Notes: generated by a model not told the origin, from the sequence alone. Counted from the first letter of the stretch, positions 1 to 8,850 are shown. The stretch is 64,000 bases of DNA from Erythrobacter ramosus (GCF_009828055.1 NZ_WTYB01000001.1:201183-265182); one strand, 5' to 3'. Program-made: numbers and translations.

Positions 1-1437
1 ATGCGCTCTAGCACCTCGCGGTTCACGGCATTGAGACCATCCAGCTCGCGGCGGCGCAGCTCGGCGGTGTCGCCCTGAAGCTGGAGGAGACGGCTCTCAA
101 GTCCGGCACGTTCATCCGCGATCGCGCGCGCCTGTGCAGCGGCTTCCTCGGCCGCGGCGCGCTGCTGGGCGGCCAATTCGGCGGCGGCGCTGGCGGCAGC
201 TGCAGCGGCGGCCTGCTCGTCTTCGAGGCGGAAGATGCGCTCTAGCACCTCGCGGTTCACGGCATTGAGACCATCCAGCTCGCGGCGGCGCAGCTCGGCG
301 GTGTCGCCCTGTAGCTGGAGGAGACGGCTTTCAAGCCCAGCACGTTCATCCGCGATCGCGCGGGCCTGCGATGCGGCTTCCTCGGCGGCAGCGCGCTGCT
401 GGGCGACCAGTTCCTGCTCAGCCGCGCGCTGCTGTGCGGCAAGTTCGGCCGAAGTCGCGGCGGCGGCAGCTGCGGCAGCTTGCTCATCCTGCAGCTGGTT
501 GATCCGCTCCTGCAGATCGCGGTTGAGCGGGTTGAGCCGTTCCAGCTCGCGGCGACGTAGCTCAACGGTGTCGCCTTGCAGCTGCAGCAGGCGGGTCTCC
601 AGACCGGCGCGTTCATCGGCGATCGCGCGGGCCTGCGCCGCAGCTGCCTCGGCCGTCCGGCGCTGCTCGTCTACTAGGGCAGCGGCGGCGGCGGTGGCAG
701 CCACGGTGGCCGCCTGCTCGTCCTGCAGCTGGTTGATCCGCTCCTGCAGATCGCGGTTGAGCGGGTTGATCTGTTCCATTTCGCGTCGGCGCAGCTCGAC
801 CGTGTCCCCCTGCAATTGCAGCAGGCGAAGCTCAAGACCCGCCCGCTCATCGGCGATGGCGCGGGCTTGTGCAGCGGCTTCCTCGGCGGCGGCACGCTGT
901 TGCTCGGCCAGCTCGGCAGCGGCGCTGGCTGCTGCAGCGGCAGCGGCCTGTTCGTCCTGAAGCTGATTGATCCGCTCCTGCAGATCTCGGTTGAGCGGAT
1001 TGATCTGCTCCATCTCGCGCCGGCGCAGCTCGGCCGTGTCGCCCAGCAACTCCAGCAGCTGGTTCTCCAACCCGATGCGTTCTTCGGCGATCGCGGCTGC
1101 CTGAGCTGCGGCTTCTTCGGCGGCAGCGCGCTGTTGTTCGGCAAGCTGGGCAGCGGCGCTGGCTGATGCCTCAGCGGCGGCCTGTTCATCTTCGAGGCGG
1201 AAGATGCGCTCGAGCACTTCGCGGTTCACCGCGTTGAGACCATCCAACTCGCGCCGGCGCAGCTCGGCGGTATCGCCCTGCAACTGCAGCAAGCGGCTCT
1301 CAAGCCCGGCGCGTTCATCCGCAATGGCGCGGGCCTGCGCAGCTGCTTCCTCGGCGGCCGCGCGCTGTTGTTCGGCGAGCTCAGCGGCGGCGCTGGCGGC
1401 GGCTGCCGCGGCGGCCTGTTCGTCCTCCAGCTGGAAG
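1..1437 (-). repeat. 234-bp in-frame tandem repeats in the tape measure gene
   Basis: Units begin at about 1 (cut by the edge), 235, 502, 736, 970 and 1204, and the next boundary is 1438. The step is 234 bp (78 codons) except 235 to 502, which is 267 bp (11 extra codons). Each unit encodes an Ala-rich stretch, then RAIADERAGLESRLLQLQG, then LRRRELDGLNAVNREVLERI or a variant. The units at 1 and 235 are almost identical at DNA level, and those at 502, 736 and 970 form a second close group (LNPLNRDLQERINQLQ type), which suggests recent duplication. Confidence 0.9.
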
Positions 1438-4400
1438 ACCCGCTCCTGCATCCAGCGCACGCTTTCCGGCAGGGAAGCCAACTCATCAGCGCGGCGCGCG
1501 GCGAGCGCGGCCGTCGGATCGATCAGGGCAAGGATCTGCAGTTCCAGACTGCGCTTGGTGCGGCCGAGCGCGTCGGCTTCACGCGCCGCAGCCGCTTCGG
1601 CCGCCGCCAGCTCGCGCTGCGCGGTGGCGGCGTCCTGCGCATCGAACACCTGCTGCTTGATCGCCCGGTTGGTCGCATCGAGCGCGGCGAGCTGATCAGC
1701 TCGCTTCGCCGCCAGCGCGCCCTCTGCATCGCCCAGCGCTTCCATCAGCTCGATCTCGATCGCGCGCCGCTCCTTGGCGATCGCGGCGATATTGGCGGCG
1801 GTCGGCGCGGACGCGGCGGTGCCGTTCAATTCTTCGAGGTACTCGTTGACCTTGGCAAAGGCCGGAGCAACCGCCAGCAGCTGAGCGAACAGTTCCTGCC
1901 CGGCCGAGGTGCTGAGATCGAGCCCTCGGACCAGCGCCTTGAACTCGTCATTGGTGTCGACGCTGGCATAACCCAACCGGGCCATCTCGGCCGCCACCGC
2001 CTCGATGACAGGCTGCATCCGTTCGGCTTCGCTGAGGAAGGCGTCTGAGAAGGCACTTACGGCATCCTGAAAGGCGTCTAAATCGCCGAACTGGCCGACC
2101 AGCGCTTCGCTGCCGGCGGCACGTTCGTTGATGCCAAGCCCGGCAAAGGGATCGGCCATGTTGATCGACCGCAGCGAGGTGGAGACCGTACTCATGCTGC
2201 GGGTCAAGCGCGCCAGCGTTTCGAACAGGCCTTCGCCCGCCTTCTGGAATTCGGCGATGTTGAAGCCCGCCGCGGTGAACGCACCCTGCGTGATCGCATC
2301 GGCAACGCTGCCGAAATACGCGACCAGCGCGCTCTCGATCTCTTCGCCCGACATGCCGAGGAAGGACAGCTTGGCGCCCGGGATGACCACGGCGGAAAGG
2401 TATTGCTCGACATCGATGCCCAGCTGCTGCCCGAACGCGATCACGCCATTGGTGACGTCCTCGATGATCAGGTCGAACTGGCGCAGGATTTCGTCGGGCG
2501 CGCCGCCGGTGGTGGTCTGGTAGCTCGTCTTGGTCCCGCCGCCGATGCCGAGGAAGCCGCTCTTCTTCTTCACCTGCTCGACGATGGTGTAGACCTGCGC
2601 ATCGACGCCGCGCATCAGCAAATCGCCCACGGTAGCCTGGAAGGTCTCCAGCCCCTGATCGTAGACGGTGCGGGTGGTGCTCGATCCGAACAGGCCGAGG
2701 AAGCCCGAGCTGCCTGACTGGCCCAGATTGAAGGTCGACGTGTCGAAGCTGCCGCCGGCGACGTTGATCTGCCGCGCCACCGCCGCGGTCAGCCCACCGA
2801 TGCCCTGTTCGATCGCGCGCAGGTACTGCACCGCCTCGTTTGAGAATTCGAGAGCGCGGTTACTGTTCTCGGCCATGATGTCGAGCGCGCGAGTGATGCT
2901 TTCCGACTGCGCTGAGTTGTCGCCCAGCACAGTGCCGGTGCCGATCGCGGCCTGTGTATCCTCGGCGCTGGCAGGCACCGGGGCCGATCCGCCGCCGCCC
3001 GACAGGCCCTTGACGCCCAGCCCTGCCAGTAGCGCCACCATCGCGGCGACGACGGGAAAGCCCCATGCGCCCAGCTGGCTGAAGATCTTCGACGCGCCGG
3101 ACGCGCCATCGGCCGTGGCGCGGGTCGCGCTGTTGGCCACCGCACTGGCGGTCTGCTGGGTATCAGATGCGATCGCTTGGATCGTGTTGAACAGCTGGAT
3201 GGCGGCGTGCGCTTTCTCGATCGCGCCCATGATCTTGTAGCCGGTCGAATGCTCTTTGAAGAGCGACTTGAACCCGCCGAGCATTGATGCCGTGTTCTTG
3301 GCCCGCAGGTTCGCCAGATCCTTCTCTGCTTCTAGCTGCGTCTTCGCCCCGCGCTTGACCTGATCGGCAAGGTCGGCCTGCGCGGCGTTGTAATCGGTCA
3401 TCTGGGCCAGCGCATCGCCGATCACGCTGCCGATGCCGCCGAAGGCATTGGCGAAGACATCACCGATGGTCGCGGCGCGATCGGCGATTGCATCGAGGTT
3501 TTCGAGCATCGCCTCGGTGGCTTCCTCGCTAGCGCGCAAGGCTTCGTCGCGCGCGGATGCACCGGCTTCCGCAGCATTGACCTCGTCCAGAACGGTCAGC
3601 AAGCGGCCATAGGCGGCAGCAAGTTCGGTCAGGCCGTTTGCTTCGGCCTCGGCCTGCGCAACGGCGATCTGACCGCGCTGCTCGGCCACACCGCGCAGCC
3701 GCTCTTCTTCCTCCAGCTGCCGCAGCAAAGCCTCGCGCGCGGTCTCGGTCTGTCCCGACAGATCCAGCTCCCGCTCGGCCAGCGCGAGCCGGGTGCGCAG
3801 CTTCTCGTTGAGCTTGTCGAAGGCCTCCATCTGATCGACGACTGCGCTGATGTCGGCGAAGGCATCGGCGAAGCTCAGCTCCGCCTCCTTGGCGGCGGCC
3901 TGACCGGCAGCGCGCCCCATGGCCCCGCCGACTTTCTTGCCCGCCTTTTCTGCGTTTTCCTGAGCCTGCCGGCTCGCGGCAGCCGGGCCGATCAGCTTCG
4001 CCGCAGTCCCAAGGTGGTCCCCATAGCTGGAAGTGAATGCTTGCCCTGCTGCCTGCCCAAGTCGGCCCATCGCGCCCTTGTAGGGGTTGGCTAGGGCGTC
4101 GATGCTGCCCAGCGAGATCGCCGGGATGTCCTTCCCGAATACAGTGTTGAAGGCCCCGATCAGGCCATTTAGCGGCGCAGCGGCAGCAGCCAGCAAGCTA
4201 TTGAGCGCATCGATCGCAAGGTTGACGCCGCTGTAGAAAGCATCGCCAATTGCGGGGCCGATCTTGTCCCACGTCGCAGCCAACGTTCTCGGCAGCAGTA
4301 TTGCAGTGCCGATGATGATGTTGATGGCCATTTTGGTGACGTCGACAATGGTTTCCCAGACCTGACCAACATCGAGGCCAAACGCCTTGAAGTACGCAGT

Positions 4401-5561
4401 AACTTCATTGACGATCGCATTGCTGATGACGTCATAGGCACCCAGCAGCACATTCTGCCAGCTTATGGACATTTCGCTGTTCTTGTTCACCTCCGCGGTG
4501 AGCAGACCGACCCCGACTGCTACCACCGCCAGCGCCGCCGCGCCGGCGAGGCCCGCTGCGCCCAATCGGGTTAGACTTGTCGTCTGGGCAGCCCCCGCTG
4601 CAGAGGCAGCAGCTGCTGAGCTGGCCTGCGCGGTCGCCAGTGCAGAGGTGGCTGCCGTCGCCTCGGCCGACGCTGTTGCGGCTGCCGCTGTTGCCAGCGC
4701 CAGACGGGCCTGCGCAGCGGCGCTTTGCGATGCTGTGGCGGCGTTCTCGAGCGCGGCTCTGGCAAGGGCAACCTCCGCCCGGGCTGCGATGCCATCGGCT
4801 TCGGCGCGGGCCAGCGCCGCCGCGATCGCCGCCTGGTTGGCGGCGGCCGCGCGGGCGGCGGCATCCAGACTGGCATTGCCCGACACGCGGATGATGCCCG
4901 TCGCGATCGCGATCTCGCGCGCAAAGCCCCTCACGCCGAGGCCCGCCTGCCCCATAACCCCGTAGATCTGGGATCCCTGCTGCACCAGAGCGATCAGCGG
5001 ATTGCCGCCAGACGCCAATTGCACGCCGAGATCCTGTACCTGGAATGTGAGATTGAGCAGTTCGCTGGCCGACAGCTTGCTGGACCCGGCCATGTTTTCG
5101 AGGCCCGCGGCGGACTGCGCCGCGCCCGTATTGATGCCGCTCAACGATCCGGACGCGGCAGCCGCCGCAGTGCCGATCTCGGCGAGGTTATCATTGACCG
5201 GCCGCATCCCCCGCTGGACTGCCTCGTTATAGGCGGCGGTGGTCTGCTTGATCGCGGTGACGTTGTTGCGATGCTCCGCCTCGACAAGGCTCAGCGCGGT
5301 CTTGGTCTCCAAGATCTCGCGGTTGTATTGTTCGAGACTGATCTGCCCGGCGTTGAGGGCCGCCTTCGACTCGTTGATCTCGGCCGTTGCCTCGGCCTGG
5401 ATCTTCGCCAGCTTCCCGATCGATGCATCGGCACGCTGGTAGGCAGCGGCCATTGCCGCCGCCTCGTCCTGCGCCGCGGACATGGCCCGGTCGGCATTCT
5501 CCAGCGCATCGACCGCGCCGCGAGAATCGCCGGAGATGACAAGGCCGGTGCGTAGCGTCAC
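1..5561 (-). CDS. Phage tail tape measure protein (partial, C-terminus off the window)
   Basis: The protein sets tail length and lies inside the tail tube until DNA ejection. The GTG start at 5561 sits 10 nt after the stop of the upstream chaperone frame, and the frame stays open to position 1, giving more than 1850 residues. Residues 1-130 are Ala/Glu/Gln-rich helix (for example ADRAMSAAQDEA). Hydrophobic stretches lie near residues 327-350 and 835-855, as expected for a protein that enters the membrane. From about residue 1374 it becomes a 78-residue coiled-coil repeat with the motif LLQLQGDTAELRRRELDGL, a pattern known from tape measure proteins. Very long plus-strand readings over it are shadows. 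Confidence 0.9.
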   Translation of the reverse strand, partial: MTLRTGLVISGDSRGAVDALENADRAMSAAQDEAAAMAAAYQRADASIGKLAKIQAEATAEINESKAALNAGQISLEQYNREILETKTALSLVEAEHRNNVTAIKQTTAAYNEAVQRGMRPVNDNLAEIGTAAAAASGSLSGINTGAAQSAAGLENMAGSSKLSASELLNLTFQVQDLGVQLASGGNPLIALVQQGSQIYGVMGQAGLGVRGFAREIAIATGIIRVSGNASLDAAARAAAANQAAIAAALARAEADGIAARAEVALARAALENAATASQSAAAQARLALATAAAATASAEATAATSALATAQASSAAAASAAGAAQTTSLTRLGAAGLAGAAALAVVAVGVGLLTAEVNKNSEMSISWQNVLLGAYDVISNAIVNEVTAYFKAFGLDVGQVWETIVDVTKMAINIIIGTAILLPRTLAATWDKIGPAIGDAFYSGVNLAIDALNSLLAAAAAPLNGLIGAFNTVFGKDIPAISLGSIDALANPYKGAMGRLGQAAGQAFTSSYGDHLGTAAKLIGPAAASRQAQENAEKAGKKVGGAMGRAAGQAAAKEAELSFADAFADISAVVDQMEAFDKLNEKLRTRLALAERELDLSGQTETAREALLRQLEEEERLRGVAEQRGQIAVAQAEAEANGLTELAAAYGRLLTVLDEVNAAEAGASARDEALRASEEATEAMLENLDAIADRAATIGDVFANAFGGIGSVIGDALAQMTDYNAAQADLADQVKRGAKTQLEAEKDLANLRAKNTASMLGGFKSLFKEHSTGYKIMGAIEKAHAAIQLFNTIQAIASDTQQTASAVANSATRATADGASGASKIFSQLGAWGFPVVAAMVALLAGLGVKGLSGGGGSAPVPASAEDTQAAIGTGTVLGDNSAQSESITRALDIMAENSNRALEFSNEAVQYLRAIEQGIGGLTAAVARQINVAGGSFDTSTFNLGQSGSSGFLGLFGSSTTRTVYDQGLETFQATVGDLLMRGVDAQVYTIVEQVKKKSGFLGIGGGTKTSYQTTTGGAPDEILRQFDLIIEDVTNGVIAFGQQLGIDVEQYLSAVVIPGAKLSFLGMSGEEIESALVAYFGSVADAITQGAFTAAGFNIAEFQKAGEGLFETLARLTRSMSTVSTSLRSINMADPFAGLGINERAAGSEALVGQFGDLDAFQDAVSAFSDAFLSEAERMQPVIEAVAAEMARLGYASVDTNDEFKALVRGLDLSTSAGQELFAQLLAVAPAFAKVNEYLEELNGTAASAPTAANIAAIAKERRAIEIELMEALGDAEGALAAKRADQLAALDATNRAIKQQVFDAQDAATAQRELAAAEAAAAREADALGRTKRSLELQILALIDPTAALAARRADELASLPESVRWMQERVFQLEDEQAAAAAAASAAAELAEQQRAAAEEAAAQARAIADERAGLESRLLQLQGDTAELRRRELDGLNAVNREVLERIFRLEDEQAAAEASASAAAQLAEQQRAAAEEAAAQAAAIAEERIGLENQLLELLGDTAELRRREMEQINPLNRDLQERINQLQDEQAAAAAAASAAAELAEQQRAAAEEAAAQARAIADERAGLELRLLQLQGDTVELRRREMEQINPLNRDLQERINQLQDEQAATVAATAAAAALVDEQRRTAEAAAAQARAIADERAGLETRLLQLQGDTVELRRRELERLNPLNRDLQERINQLQDEQAAAAAAAATSAELAAQQRAAEQELVAQQRAAAEEAASQARAIADERAGLESRLLQLQGDTAELRRRELDGLNAVNREVLERIFRLEDEQAAAAAAASAAAELAAQQRAAAEEAAAQARAIADERAGLESRLLQLQGDTAELRRRELDGLNAVNREVLER

Positions 5562-5571
5562 GCCGCCGCCC

Positions 5572-5934
5572 TCATCCGTTGGCCGAATTCAGCTCCGCAC
5601 GCGCGGCGACTTCCATGATCTGTAAGCCCTGAAAGGTTGCCTCGCTCATTGCGGGAAACCGGGCGCGGACCGCCGCGTAGTTCAGTCCCAGCCAGTGCAG
5701 CCGCACGCTCGACATGGTCGCCATGCAGACGGCGTTCCATTGGGTGGCGACAGCCAGGAAGGCTACAACGATGTCCCAGTTTTCCGGCCATACGATGAAG
5801 TCTTCCTCAACTGCCTCCTGACAGGCGGTCAGGATCTCCTCAGACGCGCCCCAGAATTTCAGATCGTCGGCGAACTGATCATCCCCGGCACTGGGCTGGC
5901 GGGCGCCAGCCCAGTGCCGGGCCGCCTCCTCTAG
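5572..5934 (-). CDS. Tail assembly chaperone frameshift extension (gpGT-like, DUF1799 type)
   Basis: This 120-codon frame follows gpG-like 5931-6272 and has no ATG, GTG or TTG before mid-gene, so it needs a -1 slip to be made. It encodes EEAARHWAGARQPS, then EDFIVWPENWDIVVAFLAVA, then LHWLGLNYAAVRARFP, which resembles the DUF1799 family found just before tape measure genes. The fused product would be about 233 residues. In lambda the equivalent gpGT binds the tape measure through its T part. It ends 10 nt before the tape measure start. Another reading of the region, 5558-5791 in a different frame, looks like a shadow. Confidence 0.85.
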   Translation of the reverse strand, partial: LEEAARHWAGARQPSAGDDQFADDLKFWGASEEILTACQEAVEEDFIVWPENWDIVVAFLAVATQWNAVCMATMSSVRLHWLGLNYAAVRARFPAMSEATFQGLQIMEVAARAELNSANG

Positions 5935-5940
5935 TTTCCC
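5884..5940 (-). promoter_or_regulatory. Programmed -1 ribosomal frameshift site
   Basis: On the minus strand the codons AAG GGA AAC TAG contain the slippery heptamer G GGA AAC (5940-5934), with the zero-frame stop immediately behind it. Twelve nt after the heptamer a perfect 17-bp hairpin begins (arms 5921-5905 and 5900-5884, loop of 4 nt). Slipping back one base gives GGG AAA CTA and enters the 120-codon extension frame. The heptamer differs from the lambda G-T site (GGGAAAG) in its last base only. Confidence 0.9.
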
Positions 5941-6272
5941 TTCCGGCCCCTGCCGATGTTGTCGAAATAGCCGCGGATCAGCGCGGTGCGGGCCACCGGA
6001 TCGATGATCACCTGGTCGCGCACGTCGTCATTGTAGGCGACGGGGTTGTTGTTATCGTCGACCAGCTCGAACAGCTCCACGATCACCGCCCGCAAGAAAT
6101 CGGTCGTTCCCTGGCTCGATCCGAGCTCGAAGTTTTCGAGGTGGTCGGTGCTCAACACCCGGTAACGCGCTTTGAAGCGTTCTTCCTTGGTGCCACCATC
6201 GACCGGAACGTGGGCGGTGACCCGCGCCGTGAACTGGCGCTCGGCGCCTTCAGCTGCAACCTTGAAACCCAT
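5931..6272 (-). CDS. Tail assembly chaperone (gpG-like)
   Basis: A 113-residue protein (MGFKVAAEGAERQFTARVTA...) that lies between the tail tube and tape measure genes, the standard place for the tail assembly chaperone that coats the tape measure during tail assembly. It ends DNIGRGRKGN with the TAG stop placed directly after a slippery heptamer, so a fraction of ribosomes should continue into the DUF1799-like frame. Family assignment rests on position, size and the frameshift site more than on motif. Confidence in the role is good; the exact family is uncertain. Confidence 0.85.
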   Translation of the reverse strand: MGFKVAAEGAERQFTARVTAHVPVDGGTKEERFKARYRVLSTDHLENFELGSSQGTTDFLRAVIVELFELVDDNNNPVAYNDDVRDQVIIDPVARTALIRGYFDNIGRGRKGN

Positions 6273-6329
6273 CGCAATTACTCCGTGAAATTTGGGGGGC
6301 GGGCCGCCCTGCGGCGAACCCGGCCCGGA

Positions 6330-7256
6330 TTAGGAAAGTGTGATCTTGAAGCCGTCGTCGCCCTCATCTGGCAGCGGATCGAAGGTCAGCGGCCATTCAA
6401 CGATGTTCTGCTGGTTGGCGTATCCCGGCCGGCGCTGCTTGGCCCGATCGATATCGATCTTTACCCGCGTCGCGGCGCTGGTGCCGTGGATCAGCTGGAT
6501 CGCCACGGGCGCACCGGTCGGCGCGGTGTACGGGTTGTAGGTGGCGAGCGCGACCGCCTCGACCTGGCAACTCACGCTCTCGACCGCGTCGACGATCTCG
6601 ATGCCTTCGTAATTGACTAGGAACCGGCGCTCGACCTGCGCGCCGCGGGTCAGCTCGAAACTGCGCATCCGCATTGCGGTGCCGCCAATGGTGAACGTCG
6701 GCGTGTTCAACTTGGTCACCGCTTGCGGCGTCTGGAAGGCGGTCAGATCGACGGTCGGCAAAGCCGTTGTCGTCGGCTGCACGAACAGGCCGGTGAAGGT
6801 GTAACGCCAGACCGGGATGCCCTGGGCGTTCATGGTCCCGACGAAAGTACCGCGCGAGCCCATCAGCTTGTGCAGCGTGCCATCGATGTTGATGTAGATC
6901 GCGCCCGATTCAAGTGCGTCGCTGACCGGATCATACTCGACCGAGGTGGTGGCCGTGATCGTCTCCGCCATGGCGCACATGCGGTGCAGCACGCCCCAGG
7001 CCGGGGCTACGCCCAGCTCGCCAGAACCGACCATCTCGACGTCAAAGGTCAGCGTCGCATAGACGCCCACCACGATCATCTCCTGGCCGCCGAAATACGG
7101 GCGCTCCAGATTGCGCGACAGATCCTCGCCCTCCATCGGGTTGAGGGTCACGTTGGTCGCCTGGATCGCGTTGGCCGATCCGGTCGGCGTCGGATCGGTC
7201 CCGTAAGTGGTCTCGATCTTGGCGAGGAGCGCCTTCTTTTTCCAGTTCAGGGCCAT
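6330..7256 (-). CDS. Phage major tail tube protein
   Basis: A 308-residue protein, MALNWKKKALLAKIETTYG..., beginning with the KIETTYGTDPTPT pattern seen in siphophage tail tube proteins, and beta-rich and low in Cys throughout. It would stack in rings to form the tail tube. It starts 3 nt after the 67-residue gene ends and is followed after 57 nt by the chaperone gene. Its length is above that of the Mu tube protein (about 118 residues) and it is not preceded by a sheath gene, which fits a non-contractile tail. Confidence 0.82.
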   Translation of the reverse strand: MALNWKKKALLAKIETTYGTDPTPTGSANAIQATNVTLNPMEGEDLSRNLERPYFGGQEMIVVGVYATLTFDVEMVGSGELGVAPAWGVLHRMCAMAETITATTSVEYDPVSDALESGAIYINIDGTLHKLMGSRGTFVGTMNAQGIPVWRYTFTGLFVQPTTTALPTVDLTAFQTPQAVTKLNTPTFTIGGTAMRMRSFELTRGAQVERRFLVNYEGIEIVDAVESVSCQVEAVALATYNPYTAPTGAPVAIQLIHGTSAATRVKIDIDRAKQRRPGYANQQNIVEWPLTFDPLPDEGDDGFKITLS

Positions 7257-7259
7257 GGC

Positions 7260-7463
7260 TTACTTCTCCTGCTTGGTCGACGCGGAAGCGGGTGCGGACA
7301 CGTGCTCCGGTTCTGCGGCCTCGGGGGCGGGTACCTCCAGCTGTTCGCCGATCTCGGGGCCGTTGCTGGGCTTGGTGAACTCGGTGCGCTTCAGCGCGCC
7401 GCTGGGCTGGCGCACATAGCTGCCACCTTGGCGCGGGCGTGCGGTCTTCTGGTTCTTGCTCAT
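7260..7463 (-). CDS. Small phage protein of unknown function in the tail module
   Basis: A 67-residue, charged protein (MSKNQKTARPRQGGSYVRQ...) with a Pro/Ala/Glu-rich C-terminus and no hydrophobic segment. It overlaps the stop of the tail terminator-like gene (TGATG) and ends 3 nt before the tube gene, so it is surely co-translated with them. I do not recognise a family. Its place suggests a tail accessory or a regulator of tube assembly, but that is inference only. Confidence 0.6.
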   Translation of the reverse strand: MSKNQKTARPRQGGSYVRQPSGALKRTEFTKPSNGPEIGEQLEVPAPEAAEPEHVSAPASASTKQEK

Positions 7464-7903
7464 CAGTTGATCCTCAGACGTTCGTTGAGTTGGAAGTTAA
7501 TCTCGTAGACCGAGGCATGGCCGACGAAGCCGACAAAGCCCGCACGGCCGAGCGTGAAGACACCGCCGATCTCGCCGCCTGGGCTCCAGCCCAGCACGGC
7601 CTCCAGCACATCGGTCACCAGCGGGGTCAGTTTCTCGCCAGCCTTGTCGCCGCGGCGATCATCGCCCGACCGTTCGAACAGGACGACGGACACGGTCTCG
7701 ATGTAGTGCTGAGTGAAGAAGCCAGTGCCGTAATTCGCTGCGCCGCCCACCATATCGCCGAACAGCACGAAGGCAGCTGGCGTGCGCTCGGGCGCCTTGC
7801 CGGCATCGGTCAGCCGCGCCAGCGCCGTGGCGCTTTCGATCCGGCCGCTCAGCGCGGGCACTGTGCCCTCAATCCGGGCGGAGACCTCTGCGGCATGGTT
7901 CAT
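7463..7903 (-). CDS. Tail terminator-like protein (Mu gp37 position)
   Basis: A 146-residue protein, MNHAAEVSARIEGTVPALSG..., with an alpha/beta pattern, a central YIETVSVVLFERSGDD strand, and the C-terminal YEINFQLNERLRI strand. Proteins of this size and layout directly after gp36 (DUF1320) act as tail terminators or tail completion proteins in Mu-like and lambda-like phages. It overlaps gp36 by TGATG. The call depends mostly on position and general fold pattern; a minor tail protein is the alternative. Confidence 0.6.
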   Translation of the reverse strand: MNHAAEVSARIEGTVPALSGRIESATALARLTDAGKAPERTPAAFVLFGDMVGGAANYGTGFFTQHYIETVSVVLFERSGDDRRGDKAGEKLTPLVTDVLEAVLGWSPGGEIGGVFTLGRAGFVGFVGHASVYEINFQLNERLRIN

Positions 7904-8334
7904 CAGATGAACCCCTTCAGATTGTCTTCGGTAAAGGGCCGGGCGCGATCATTGGTGCGCACACCCGATGCGCCCGAGCTTGCCGGTTCGACGCCGGCAG
8001 CCCCCGGCAACCGGATGATGCCGCGCGCGATCCGGTCGAGATCTGCGATCGCCGCCTTGTAATCGGCCTCGATCTTCTCCGGCGCGGAATAGACGTGCAG
8101 CTTGTAGATCGTGATGGCGATCGCCAGCGGTACCAGCAGCGCCGGCACTTCGGCCAGCGGCAGCTTGTAACGGGCGGCCAGATAGCCATCGATCATGGCA
8201 TCAGTGTTCGCCAGTTCCTGCAGAACCACGCCCTCCTCGATCTCGCCGGTGGGCGGCGCAGCGCGATCGGTCAGCTCGACGAGCATTGTCTCGCCGTGCT
8301 TGTCGATCATCTGCTGGAGGGTGGCGTAGGACAT
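7903..8334 (-). CDS. Mu gp36-like head-tail connector (DUF1320)
   Basis: A 143-residue protein beginning MSYATLQQMIDKHGETMLVE, with VVLQELANTDAMIDGYLAAR and the LPLAEVPALLVPLAIAITIY helix, the typical DUF1320 layout. Members are thought to sit at the head-tail interface. It follows the gp35-like gene by 3 nt and overlaps the next gene. The C-terminal TNDRARPFTEDNLKGFI also fits the family, which often ends with a DxxxF segment. Confidence 0.85.
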   Translation of the reverse strand: MSYATLQQMIDKHGETMLVELTDRAAPPTGEIEEGVVLQELANTDAMIDGYLAARYKLPLAEVPALLVPLAIAITIYKLHVYSAPEKIEADYKAAIADLDRIARGIIRLPGAAGVEPASSGASGVRTNDRARPFTEDNLKGFI

Positions 8335-8337
8335 GGC

Positions 8338-8784
8338 TCAGTCTTCGCCGGTCAGCTGCGCGATGGTGGCAAGGTGCAGCTCGGCCAGCTGAGACTGGGG
8401 GATGCCGGCGACGACATTGTCGAGCACCTCGATCTCTTCGGCCGTGAATGGGCGGGCGGTGCCGTCCGGCATCTGAAGCCGGACATCGAGCCGCGGTTCG
8501 CGGACGATGGCGAGCAGGCGGCGTGCGCCTTCGATATCGGCGCCGATATCCGCCGGGCCCAGCGTGCGCGGCGTGCTGCCGAACAGCAGTCCCGCGCGGC
8601 GGAAGCCAGACTTCGGCCCCTTGACCACGATGGCCACGATGGCCACGTCGCCGTTGGGGTCTGCGGCAGGGGCAGCGACTTCGGGCGCGGCAACCGGTGC
8701 CGGGGCAACCGGTGCCGCGACGAGGGGCGCAGCAGCGACAGGCGCTGTCTTTACAGTGCGGGGCTTACGGGGCTTGCTGGCCAT
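8338..8784 (-). CDS. Mu gp35-like protein (HI1506-related)
   Basis: A 148-residue protein. The first 40 residues are an Ala/Pro/Lys-rich, low-complexity tail (KTAPVAAAPLVAAPVAPAP), followed by a compact domain with GFRRAGLLFGSTPRTL and, near the C-terminus, the FTAEEIEVLDNVVAGIPQ motif seen in FluMu HI1506-type proteins. It lies between the capsid gene and gp36, as in Mu. Function in the family is unknown; a minor head or connector role is usually assumed. Confidence 0.7.
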   Translation of the reverse strand: MASKPRKPRTVKTAPVAAAPLVAAPVAPAPVAAPEVAAPAADPNGDVAIVAIVVKGPKSGFRRAGLLFGSTPRTLGPADIGADIEGARRLLAIVREPRLDVRLQMPDGTARPFTAEEIEVLDNVVAGIPQSQLAELHLATIAQLTGED

Positions 8785-8809
8785 GATGAAATCCTCGGGA
8801 AAGTCAGGG

Positions 8810-8836
8810 AGGCCCGCCAGCCGTGCCGGCGGGCCT
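8810..8836 (-). terminator. Intergenic hairpin after the capsid gene
   Basis: A 9-bp GC-rich stem (AGGCCCGCC paired with GGCGGGCCT, 9-nt loop) lies 15 nt downstream of the capsid stop on the minus strand. The bases after it are CCCTGACTTTCCC, with only a short T run, so it may be an attenuator or mRNA-stabilising hairpin rather than a strong terminator. Confidence 0.5.
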
Positions 8837-8850
8837 CATGATGCGGGTGA

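Noticed and set aside
235..960. Plus-strand frame of 241 codons over the tape measure gene
   Set aside because: Antisense shadow: very high Ser/Arg/Ala content and the repeat units are explained by the minus-strand protein.
1..1437. Regular repeats that might suggest a CRISPR or satellite array
   Set aside because: The 234-bp step is a multiple of three, the units lie in an open minus-strand frame and encode coiled-coil protein; there are no short repeats with variable spacers.
4725..5555. Plus-strand frame of 276 codons
   Set aside because: Antisense to the start of the tape measure gene; Gly/Arg-rich composition typical of shadows in high-GC DNA.
5558..5791. Minus-strand 77-codon frame ending at the tape measure start
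   Set aside because: The alternative minus frame 5572-5934 carries the DUF1799-like sequence and is entered by the frameshift; this one has shadow composition.
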